From positions 62,001 to 126,000 of the forward strand of contig PEZS01000010.1 in assembly GCA_002778785.1 (NCBI GenBank): 64,000 nt of DNA. The letters are read 5' to 3'. The stretch is from Bdellovibrionales bacterium CG10_big_fil_rev_8_21_14_0_10_45_34. Lineage in GTDB: Bacteria > Bdellovibrionota > Bdellovibrionia > Bdellovibrionales > 1-14-0-10-45-34. The notes beneath the pieces were generated by a model that worked only from the letters and a program-made list of their open reading frames with translations, ran no database searches and was not told the origin of the DNA. Positions 57,044 through 64,000 of the stretch are shown here, one piece after another; positions within the stretch are counted from its first letter, which is position 1; every line of letters begins with the position of its first letter. The translations under genes and the position numbers were made by a program.

Positions 57044-57310
57044 ATGAAAAAAGCACGTTTGAAGTACCGTCCGGAGTATCCCGCTGATTTTACGTTTGAT
57101 TACAAAGATCCGGTGACTTTATTCAGATTTCTTACAGAAGGTGGCAAAATTGTGCCTTCTCGAATTAGTAAGCTGAGCGCTTACCAGCAAAGAATGCTCA
57201 CTCGGGCAGTGAAAAAGGCCCGCAACGTGGCGTTGCTACCAAGTGGATCAGACGCGTTCGACGTGTTTGGTAGGCCGGAGCCAATATCTCCTAAGCCCAT
57301 GGAACTTTAG
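57044..57310 (+). CDS. rpsR: Ribosomal protein S18, cysteine-free form
   Basis: 88 residues. The core [49 protein letters not shown], visible in parts, is S18, which pairs with S6 on the 30S platform. It lacks the N-terminal cysteines of zinc-type S18 and has a short C-terminal tail. It is not beside rpsF or rplI, its normal neighbours. It may be the only S18 or a second copy; the window cannot say. Confidence 0.85.
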   Translation: MKKARLKYRPEYPADFTFDYKDPVTLFRFLTEGGKIVPSRISKLSAYQQRMLTRAVKKARNVALLPSGSDAFDVFGRPEPISPKPMEL

Positions 57311-57399
57311 TTTTCGGTAACATCTAGCTTTGCGACTTCGGCAATTTTGGTCGAAGTTGCCACTGACTCGGACCAAGCCTAGAGAAAGTTTAGTTCGCA

Positions 57400-58221
57400 T
57401 TATATTTGCTTTTTCCAGCAATCTTTTGCAGCTGCCGAGATGAGAGTATTGAAAACTTCGGAGCGTTCTTCAGACTTTTTGATTTCTTCGTTGTCACATA
57501 TACAAGCGAAGGCCAACGCGGCCTTTCGTATTTCTGTTTGCATTATCTTTCGTGTTTGAGGGCCTGCCAACCTTGCCAATGTATTCAGAATATAAACGTA
57601 GGACACCTCGATGATTTGGGTGGTTTTATCGCTTTGGCTGGCAATGTTGTTGACCACAACACTGTTGGCCGTCGTAGTGTTGACCATAGTAAGGTTGTCT
57701 CTCAGAGCGAAATCTTCATTATCCTTATGTAATTTTGCTCTTAAAAACCAAGTTTCACCGACCTGGGTGGGCTTGTAATCAAGCACGTAATCCTGATTGC
57801 TTAAAACAGGAATCTTTTTGAAAATCCTTGCTCTGAAACTGCTGAAGTCTGGAAGAAAACCCAAATCGGCGGGCGCGTCGATATTATAGATGCTTTGATA
57901 AAGCTTAGGTGTGCTGAGAATGCGTTTTACTTTATCCATAGGCAAATCAACTTTGACCGCCTTAATTGCAAGCCCCAGGGTGTACTTTTCATTCTTGATT
58001 TGAATTTCTTCGGGTTTCACAAGAACACTTACTTGATTTTCGCTTTGATAGTGGATGTATTTTTTAGCAAATCGAGTGAAGGCCTCCTCTGTGAGAAGGC
58101 TACTTAGCTGGGTGTTCATCCACTGCGTGATTTGTTCTCTCGGTACCGCAGCCTGAGCAAACGAGCTCATTCCTAAAACGGACACGTATAGTGAGACCAT
58201 GACACGTGTTTTTGAAATCAA
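57400..58221 (-). CDS. Exported START/SRPBCC-like lipid-binding protein
   Basis: About 273 residues from TTG 58221, the best start outside the upstream gene (which ends at 58241); the frame itself opens at 58269. Signal peptide VMVSLYVSVLGMSSFAQAA. The body has the START-like layout: VKVDLPMDKVKRILSTPKLY, then LPDFSSFRARIFKKIPVLSNQDYVLDY and a long C-terminal helix (ARLAGPQTRKIMQTEIRKAA). START domains carry a single lipid or sterol in a cavity. Gene order suggests it handles the product of the two upstream enzymes in the periplasm; that is an inference. Confidence 0.6.
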   Translation of the reverse strand: MISKTRVMVSLYVSVLGMSSFAQAAVPREQITQWMNTQLSSLLTEEAFTRFAKKYIHYQSENQVSVLVKPEEIQIKNEKYTLGLAIKAVKVDLPMDKVKRILSTPKLYQSIYNIDAPADLGFLPDFSSFRARIFKKIPVLSNQDYVLDYKPTQVGETWFLRAKLHKDNEDFALRDNLTMVNTTTANSVVVNNIASQSDKTTQIIEVSYVYILNTLARLAGPQTRKIMQTEIRKAALAFACICDNEEIKKSEERSEVFNTLISAAAKDCWKKQI

Positions 58222-58240
58222 ACACTCAAGGAAAATCACT

Positions 58241-59521
58241 CTAAACTGTCGGAGCACCATATGATGCAAACTTTGTAGCCAACCTTGAAGACATCTCAGG
58301 GCTTATATCTAAGCCGTCGGCCATAGCTTCATGATTTGGCTTTTCATTCGCTCTCATAATTATCGGCGCCAATTGAGTTACGGCCTCTACTGCTTTATCA
58401 AGGTCTTTTTGAGAATGGGTTGCCATTACACTGCACCGAATGATGGAGTTCCCCCTTGGTACAGCTGGATAAAGAACTGGTGTTGTAAAAACACCTAACT
58501 TGAGCAGTTGTTGGCAGACGACCAGTGCTGTTTCGTCGTCTCCAATATAAATGGGAACAACACAGGTTTGGGTTCCCATTGTATTAAGCCCAATTTGATC
58601 GAAGCTCTGCTTTAGGTATGCGGCATTGGCTCGAACTCGTTCAACCAGCTGTGGCTCTGCCTTTAGAACCCTTAGAGCCTGAAGCGCAGCAGCTGCGCTC
58701 GCAGGTGCCAATGCGGCGGAAAACATAAAAGTGCGGGCTTTGTGACGCAACCATTCGATAACCTCTGAAGAAGCACAGATGAAGCCCCCTTGGCTAGCAA
58801 GAGATTTTGAGAATGTTCCCATGATGATGTCTGCAGGTAGGCCAAAGTTTGCTGCCGTACCCTTGCCTTTTGGACCTACAACGCCAAGCCCGTGAGCATC
58901 GTCGACGTAAGTCCTTGCATTGTACTTTTTGGCCAACTCATGAATCTTATTGTAGGGAGCTAGGCGGCCAGTCATGCTAAACACGCCATCCGTGATGATC
59001 AGCTTTCCCGCTTCAAGCGGTAGGGCTTGTAACTTTTCTTCTAAATCGGCCATGTTCAGGTGGTCGAACACGATGATTTTCGAGCGAGTCAGCTTGCATC
59101 CTTCAATGATACAAGCATGGTTCTCTGAGTCGCTGAGTATGTAATCATCTCGCCCAACGAAAGAAGAAATAGCACCTTCATTGGCCATATAGCCTGATGC
59201 GAAAACGAGAGCATCGTCGGTTCCATAAAACGACGCTAACTCCGACTCAAGTTCTTCATGAAGCGCGAGGTTTCCGTTGAGGAATCGAGAACCCGTGCAA
59301 CCCGTTCCCCAAGTTTGAAGTGCTTGGGTCGCTGCAGAAATCACTCTTGGATCGTGGGTAAGGCCCAGGTAGTTGTTGGATCCCATCATGACAAGTTCGG
59401 CACCTTGATAATGGATATTGTTTCCTTTGCTGCCGTCAATTCTTCTGAAGAACGGATAAAGATCCGCCTGTTTAAGAATTCGAACTAAGCCCAAGCCTTT
59501 TGTTTTTTCAAATAAATCCAT
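58241..59521 (-). CDS. Alpha-oxoamine synthase, probably serine palmitoyltransferase
   Basis: 426-residue PLP enzyme that condenses an amino acid with an acyl-CoA or acyl-ACP. NYLGLTHDP, GTGCTGSRFLNG, FASGYMANEG, DDAHGLGVVGPKG and the PLP lysine in GTFSKSLASQGGF are all present. Family members include KBL (glycine), BioF (alanine) and SPT (serine). The GSRFLNG and ASGYMANEG forms and the GNAT-type acyltransferase next door favour SPT, the first step of sphingolipid synthesis, but KBL-like activity cannot be excluded. ATG 59521 has GAGGA 9 bases upstream. Confidence 0.6.
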   Translation of the reverse strand: MDLFEKTKGLGLVRILKQADLYPFFRRIDGSKGNNIHYQGAELVMMGSNNYLGLTHDPRVISAATQALQTWGTGCTGSRFLNGNLALHEELESELASFYGTDDALVFASGYMANEGAISSFVGRDDYILSDSENHACIIEGCKLTRSKIIVFDHLNMADLEEKLQALPLEAGKLIITDGVFSMTGRLAPYNKIHELAKKYNARTYVDDAHGLGVVGPKGKGTAANFGLPADIIMGTFSKSLASQGGFICASSEVIEWLRHKARTFMFSAALAPASAAAALQALRVLKAEPQLVERVRANAAYLKQSFDQIGLNTMGTQTCVVPIYIGDDETALVVCQQLLKLGVFTTPVLYPAVPRGNSIIRCSVMATHSQKDLDKAVEAVTQLAPIIMRANEKPNHEAMADGLDISPEMSSRLATKFASYGAPTV

Positions 59522-59570
59522 ACAGGAGAGTCCTCGCAAAACTTCATGTTAGGGCCAATTGAGTTCAGAC

Positions 59571-60680
59571 TCAACTTGAAATTGGTTCTAGATTGGGTCC
59601 ACCTTTGTAGATTCGGTAGACCTTATTGTGCTTACCGCCCATAGCCTTTGAGAGTTCTTTCATTGGCCCATTATTAGAGAGAACCCAGCTTATTTCTGCG
59701 CTTATATATCCACACTCGTAACCTCGTAGGGCCATATCGCGTGTCAGTAAGCTTCCTATGCCGAGCCCGTGATGGCTTTTTAACACACCCAAGGCGTATC
59801 CTCGGGCCTCACTGATTTGATTTCTTTTCGTTAGAAAGTTCCAAAGAAGCCTTGGCCCTAATCCGCCGCGAGAAGTTTTTATCAGTCTGTTGTAGTTGGG
59901 AAGCATTATTAGACATCCCACTTCTTTGCCGTCCTTTATAGCAAAAGACACAACGCGAGGATCGACGAAAAATTTAAGTAGAGACACCATTTCATTGACT
60001 TGGTCTTGCAGGAATTCTTCAAAGCCCCAATTGTTAGATAGTGCGTCGTTAAAGATGCGAGCAATCCGATAAGCTTCAGCGCGCAGTTCTTTCTTATCGA
60101 GGCATCGAATGCTTACCCCGCTGCTCGTTGCAAGCTCTGAGTTTTCTCGAATGGCTTCAGAAGCGACTATCGAAGCGCCGTTTTCAACTTGATAGGTAAA
60201 TAGATCCATCGCCGGCCCTAAACCTGCAGATTTCAGTAGATGATCGTACTCTGGAGGATTGTACGACATTAAAAAGAACGGATCTCTATCAAAACCTTCA
60301 ACTAGTACCCCGACGTAAGGATCTTCAACGCGAAAATGAAAGGGACCCATCACCTCATATTCCGGAAAAGCTTTTCGCCCCGCATTTATAAGTGCCGCAC
60401 TGACGTCGGTGCGATCTGGCCGACACTCAAAGAATCCAAAATGGAGTCGCTCTAAACCATTTTTCTTGTGGATCTTAAATCCTATTCGGCCGAGCAGTCC
60501 CGTGTCGTCATAGGCGAAGAAAAGCTTCCTATTGTTTGAATCTAGATTGCCCAACATAGAGCGAACGTGAAGTTTGAGGGGATGAACATATTTCGGGTAG
60601 ACTTTTGGGTCATATATCGCTTTTGGTACATCGAGAAACTTCTTAAGCTCGCTTCGTCTTTTTACTTCGACGAGATTCAT
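59571..60680 (-). CDS. GNAT-fold acyltransferase, candidate bacterial ceramide synthase
   Basis: 369 residues. It opens NLVEVKRRSELKKFLDVP and has DPYVGVLVEGFDRDPFFL, SYNPPEYDHLL and a C-terminal GNAT signature LKSHHGLGIGSLLTRDMA, ending NKVYRIYKGG. This is the large soluble acyltransferase class that, as I recall, includes the bacterial ceramide synthase of Caulobacter. Those act on sphinganine and acyl-CoA. The 49-base gap to the SPT-like gene makes one operon. A GGGG-type ribosome site precedes ATG 60680. Function beyond acyl transfer is inference. Confidence 0.55.
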   Translation of the reverse strand: MNLVEVKRRSELKKFLDVPKAIYDPKVYPKYVHPLKLHVRSMLGNLDSNNRKLFFAYDDTGLLGRIGFKIHKKNGLERLHFGFFECRPDRTDVSAALINAGRKAFPEYEVMGPFHFRVEDPYVGVLVEGFDRDPFFLMSYNPPEYDHLLKSAGLGPAMDLFTYQVENGASIVASEAIRENSELATSSGVSIRCLDKKELRAEAYRIARIFNDALSNNWGFEEFLQDQVNEMVSLLKFFVDPRVVSFAIKDGKEVGCLIMLPNYNRLIKTSRGGLGPRLLWNFLTKRNQISEARGYALGVLKSHHGLGIGSLLTRDMALRGYECGYISAEISWVLSNNGPMKELSKAMGGKHNKVYRIYKGGPNLEPISS

Positions 60681-60906
60681 GATTCGACCCCTCTTCGCAC
60701 GTCATTTCGGTTAAGAGCTATGTACCAGTGCCATATACCGTTTGGCAATAGGCCCCCACCTATAGATATATAGTAATCGTCACAATATTCATCGCCACTA
60801 AATCGCATGGTAGTATCGACTGGCAAAAGCTAGCTCCACTTAATCCGGTAGATAATACATAACAGAGCTTTGCTCAAACAAAGATTTTATGCTTCTATAG
60901 TGGGTA

Positions 60907-61287
60907 ATGGATTTACGACATGTCAGGTTGCTCCGCGGAATTTTTGGCAAGCTTTTGTTGAAGAAGAATATTCAACTGCAGTTACTTGTGCCTATGGCTT
61001 TGACCATCGGTTGCATGGCCCCTTTGGAAATGAGCTACGGGTCCGAAGTTAAACCCAAGCTCTACTGGAAGTGTCAAAATAAACAAGCCGTAAGAACACT
61101 GCGAATAATACAGGATCAAGAAAGCAAGGAATGGGTCCTTTTTTACACGAAAGTCGGCAAGGATTCCGAAGTCGCCCGAGGCCGCTATTATGAATTTGTC
61201 CGAAATATATTTGAAAACGTCAAAGGTAACCTGATTGAAAGCGGATGGGATTGCAGGGATATAACAGGAGCCAGCATTATCAAGTGA
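60907..61287 (+). CDS. Small exported protein of unknown function
   Basis: 126 residues. A basic N-terminus, then a hydrophobic stretch ending AL-type (LLVPMALTIGCMAPLEMSYGS), suggests export; a Cys in the stretch could serve as a lipobox. The mature 80 residues (LYWKCQNKQAVRTLRIIQDQ onward) include two cysteines that could pair. No family recognised. Its stop overlaps the GTG of the next gene. Confidence 0.5.
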   Translation: MDLRHVRLLRGIFGKLLLKKNIQLQLLVPMALTIGCMAPLEMSYGSEVKPKLYWKCQNKQAVRTLRIIQDQESKEWVLFYTKVGKDSEVARGRYYEFVRNIFENVKGNLIESGWDCRDITGASIIK

Positions 61288-62120
61288 AGCCGTCTTCGCC
61301 AAGCAAAGTCGAGAGACTGACTGTAGCGACAGTGCAAATGACGTCCGTCCCAGACGTTGTAAAAAACCTCAAGCAGATAGAATATACTCTGGCAAAGCTT
61401 AAACGCGAAAGTGTCGACTTAGTATGCTTTCCGGAAGTTTGTCATCAAATCAGGGAATCGAAACAGGAACTTTTTGTTTTTGAAGAAGAGGACGTTTGGT
61501 TTACCCGCTTGAGCGAGTTGGCCCTCGAGGGAAAGTTTGCCATTCACCTTGGGTCCGTTGCTCTAAAGCAAGGCGATCAAACATTCAATTCGTCAGTATG
61601 GGTGACTGACGAAGGTAAGATCAGCTTTCCTTATCAAAAAATTCATCTTTTTGATTTAGATATTCCTGGGCAAATTACCCTCATGGAGTCTGACGTGTTT
61701 TCCCCCGGATCAACCCCGAGTACGACCGAGGTCAAGGGTTGGCACCTAGGGCTTTCCATTTGCTACGATTTACGGTTCTCGGAGCTGTATTCAAGGTATG
61801 CCGAAAAAGAAGTTGATTTAGTCATGATACCAAGCGCTTTTACAGTGCCAACTGGCGCTGCTCACTGGGATATCTTAGTAAGAGCAAGAGCCATTGAATC
61901 TCAATGCTTTGTAGTAGCTGCCGCTCAATGTGGAAAGCATCATGCGACTCGCGCTTCTTACGGCCATAGTCTAGTTGTTGATCCCTGGGGTGAAGTCATT
62001 TGGAGAGCCTCTCAAGATCAACCTGCAGTGGGAATCTTTTCTCTGGATAGCTCGAAGATTGCAGAAGTTCGAAAACGCCTACCTATGGCTAGGCACAGAC
62101 GGCTCAATTTTAGAAACTGA
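61284..62120 (+). CDS. Nitrilase-superfamily amidase, Nit1/Nit2-like
   Basis: 278 residues from GTG 61284, overlapping the upstream stop. The Glu-Lys-Cys triad is visible: CFPEVC (Glu), YQKIHLFDLDIPG (Lys) and LSICYDLRFSELY (Cys). The IHLFD and DLRFSELY forms match the Nit1 branch, which in other organisms deaminates deaminated glutathione as a metabolite-repair enzyme. A cytoplasmic location is likely. The residues upstream of GTG 61284 in the same frame are poorly supported. Confidence 0.85.
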   Translation: MKPSSPSKVERLTVATVQMTSVPDVVKNLKQIEYTLAKLKRESVDLVCFPEVCHQIRESKQELFVFEEEDVWFTRLSELALEGKFAIHLGSVALKQGDQTFNSSVWVTDEGKISFPYQKIHLFDLDIPGQITLMESDVFSPGSTPSTTEVKGWHLGLSICYDLRFSELYSRYAEKEVDLVMIPSAFTVPTGAAHWDILVRARAIESQCFVVAAAQCGKHHATRASYGHSLVVDPWGEVIWRASQDQPAVGIFSLDSSKIAEVRKRLPMARHRRLNFRN

Positions 62121-62138
62121 CCCTCCGATAAGATTAAC

Positions 62139-62558
62139 ATGAGAATGTACCTGATTTGTGTGTTAGTGACCACGCTGTCGCCGCTGATTTCGTACTCCCA
62201 GGAGGTGTTACCTATTGCTCCAGAGCGGGGTGATGGCTGGGATAACATGGCGCCCGTATTCTTTGCTTCTTCGACGGAAAAAGAACCCTCGCTACATGAC
62301 AACGAAAAGAAGGCAGAGGCAGTAGCTGGTGGCGATGAAAAACCATCCTCTGCAATAAAGAACCCACGTCAGGCCTTAAAGCAAGATTCGAAATCGAGGG
62401 CTCTTTCTTCTGTTAAAAACAAAAAGAACACGAAAAAATCGTCATCAAAAAAGCCATCAAAACTTCAAAAAAAATATGTAAAGAGTAAGCGCCTTGATAA
62501 GAAAAAAGAATCGCCTCGAGCTAGAAAGCCGGTTTCCAAGAAGGGGAGATCAAAATGA
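62139..62558 (+). CDS. Exported protein with lysine-rich tail
   Basis: 139 residues. Signal peptide MRMYLICVLVTTLSPLISYS. The middle is acidic and low in complexity. The last 55 residues are about half Lys/Arg with Ser and Pro (for example KNKKNTKKSSSKKPSKLQKK). Such tails bind nucleic acid or polyanions. No family recognised. A 4-base overlap (ATGA) couples it to the next gene. Confidence 0.55.
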   Translation: MRMYLICVLVTTLSPLISYSQEVLPIAPERGDGWDNMAPVFFASSTEKEPSLHDNEKKAEAVAGGDEKPSSAIKNPRQALKQDSKSRALSSVKNKKNTKKSSSKKPSKLQKKYVKSKRLDKKKESPRARKPVSKKGRSK

Positions 62559-62815
62559 AAACAGCATTCAGCTATTCTCGTTTTGTCACTTTGATGGTTC
62601 TGTTTCTCGGTATGTTGATAGTCTCGAGTTTACAAGCCGAAGAATTCCTCATAAAAGCGGAGCGGCATCCTGATGCACAGGAGAGAACATACTTGGGCGG
62701 GTCAGAAGAATCCGATCTTAAAGTTCAGGAAAGTCTCAAATCATCCGTCCGTCGTGAACCGTCATCTGAAGATGTACTAAAAGAAATCGAAGCCGAAGAA
62801 GCTCGTCGAAATTAA
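62555..62815 (+). CDS. Small exported protein
   Basis: 86 residues. Signal peptide VTLMVLFLGMLIVSSLQA, then a charged, probably disordered region (DVLKEIEAEEARRN at the end). GGGGAG precedes ATG 62555. It is translationally coupled to the lysine-rich exported protein. No family recognised. Confidence 0.55.
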   Translation: MKTAFSYSRFVTLMVLFLGMLIVSSLQAEEFLIKAERHPDAQERTYLGGSEESDLKVQESLKSSVRREPSSEDVLKEIEAEEARRN

Positions 62816-62988
62816 GCCGCGCGCACCTAAGCGCGTTACCTAACTGCTGCGATTTAGGCGCACAGAATCTCTAGATCCAGATACAGAGGACTCCTAGTAA
62901 TTTAGCAAAGCTCGATTCAGTTGAATGAGTGCCTGATCCGTTGTAGCGTCGTGTTAAACCATTAATTCCGTTTCGATAGGGGAAGATT

Positions 62989-64000
62989 GTGTCTACCGAA
63001 TCTGCAGATCAAAACATTCAACGTGAAGTTATGGAGGCTGATGTAGTCATCGTCGGTGGCGGTGCTGCCGGCTTGAGCGCTGCTATTAGCTTGATGGACC
63101 AAATTGCCGCACATAATGAACGGGTAAACTCTGGGAAGTCCAATGAGGCAGTGATTCAAGATCCCATGGTGATAGTGCTTGAAAAAGCCTCCGAAGTGGG
63201 AGCACACAGTTTTTCAGGGGCGGTACTTGATCCCTGTGCACTAAAAGAACTTATTCCGGATTATGTTGAGAAGGGTTGCCCGCTAGAAACACCCGTTTCA
63301 GAAGAAGCAGTCTACTATCTTGCAAAGAAAAAACACTTCAAGCTACCTGTTGTGCCCCCTCCTTTTAGAAATGAAGGAAATTTCACGATCTCTCTGTCGA
63401 AGTTCAATCGCTGGTTGGCTTCAATTGCAGAATCCAAAGGGGTAAATATATTTCCGGGATTTGTAGCAGTGGAGGCTCTCTACGATGAGCAAGACAATGT
63501 AATTGGTGTTCAGACTGGGGACAAAGGAAGAGATAAGGACGGCAAACCGAAAGAAAATTTTGAACCAGGCCTTATCATTAAGTCCAAAGTAACTATTTTT
63601 GCCGAGGGTACGCGGGGATCGCTTTTTAAGCATGTTGCTACGAGACTGAACCTCTATGAAGGCAAGAACCCTGATGTTTACGAAGAAGGTGTTAAAGAAA
63701 TCATTCAAATGCCCAAGGGCACGGTAAAGGCCGGGCAAGTGATTCATACGTTAGGTTTTCCACTAAGTAAATCCATTGGTGGAACTTTCATTTATACTCT
63801 ACCGGAGGATCGCATAGTTGTTGGGCTAGTCGGATATCTCGATACACGCGATCCGCTTTTTGACCCACATAAAGAACTTCAGCGACTCAAAACTCATCCG
63901 TTCATCTATAAGATGATTGAGGGTGGGCAAGTAGTCGCCTATGGCGGAAAAACTCTTCCTGCCGGGGGCTGGTATTCAATGCCTAGGCTTTATCATGGCG
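62989..64000 (+). CDS. Electron-transfer flavoprotein-ubiquinone oxidoreductase, 5' part
   Basis: 337 codons are in the window and no stop is reached. ETF-QO passes electrons from ETF (fatty-acid and amino-acid oxidation) to the quinone pool at the membrane. The FAD-binding DVVIVGGGAAGLSAAI, EKASEVGAHSFSGAVLDP, SLSKFNRWLA and IFAEGTRGSLFK, with GGWYSMPRLYHG at the end, match the family. The C-terminal iron-sulfur domain lies beyond the window. Start GTG 62989 follows GGGGAAG. Confidence 0.93.
   Translation, partial: MSTESADQNIQREVMEADVVIVGGGAAGLSAAISLMDQIAAHNERVNSGKSNEAVIQDPMVIVLEKASEVGAHSFSGAVLDPCALKELIPDYVEKGCPLETPVSEEAVYYLAKKKHFKLPVVPPPFRNEGNFTISLSKFNRWLASIAESKGVNIFPGFVAVEALYDEQDNVIGVQTGDKGRDKDGKPKENFEPGLIIKSKVTIFAEGTRGSLFKHVATRLNLYEGKNPDVYEEGVKEIIQMPKGTVKAGQVIHTLGFPLSKSIGGTFIYTLPEDRIVVGLVGYLDTRDPLFDPHKELQRLKTHPFIYKMIEGGQVVAYGGKTLPAGGWYSMPRLYHG

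Overview
The window reads as a chromosome segment of a Gram-negative bacterium of Bdellovibrio type (Bdellovibrionota). This is an inference from three things: the mix of outer-membrane, lipoprotein and periplasmic genes, the diverged gene content, and the many GTG/TTG starts. No rRNA, phage, CRISPR array or complete insertion sequence was seen. The first 42 kb are almost entirely plus-strand and are dominated by the transcription and translation core. The last 22 kb are a mixed-strand accessory stretch.

Layout. 0-7.7 kb holds the tail of ribH, the two-component pair ntrY-ntrX, proS, pyrF and a TrmH-family rRNA methyltransferase. 7.7-10 kb is a tRNA-tuf operon (Thr-TGT, Tyr-GTA, Gly-TCC, Thr-GGT, tuf, then Trp-CCA) in the order known from the E. 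coli thrU-tyrU-glyT-thrT-tufB locus. Its Tyr-Gly spacer is unusually long and carries three related hairpins. 10-25 kb is secE-nusG-rplK-rplA-rplJ-rplL-rpoB-rpoC followed by rpsL-rpsG-fusA without a tuf. 25-39 kb is the S10, spc and alpha operons ending in rplQ. Usual members are missing from this array: rplX (L24), rpsN (S14), map and infA. L24 turns up at 56.3 kb, paired with rpmB (L28) and divergent from an S18 gene.

39-50 kb holds an envelope thioredoxin, manC, tRNA-Arg, a Maf pyrophosphatase, two paralogous VWA lipoproteins, an MBL hydrolase, folE-hemB, htpX and an exported alpha/beta hydrolase. 51-56 kb has tRNA-Pro, a beta-barrel porin with a structured leader, a field of repeat hairpins, two small exported proteins (one DUF3347-like) and a gene with a 12-bp periodic tetrapeptide repeat. 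57-61 kb has a three-gene minus-strand operon: a GNAT-type acyltransferase, an alpha-oxoamine synthase resembling serine palmitoyltransferase, and an exported START/SRPBCC-like protein. It is a candidate sphingolipid synthesis and handling unit. 61-64 kb holds a Nit-type amidase, two small exported proteins and the start of an ETF-ubiquinone oxidoreductase gene that runs off the window.

Most worth a second look: the acyltransferase/SPT-like/START operon; the relocated L24 beside L28 and S18; the reading frame that coincides with a probable L10 leader between rplA and rplJ; the repeat hairpins at 8.0, 48.3 and 53.5 kb; the tetrapeptide-repeat gene; the degenerate sigma54-type AAA+ domain of NtrX; and the loop insertion in PyrF.
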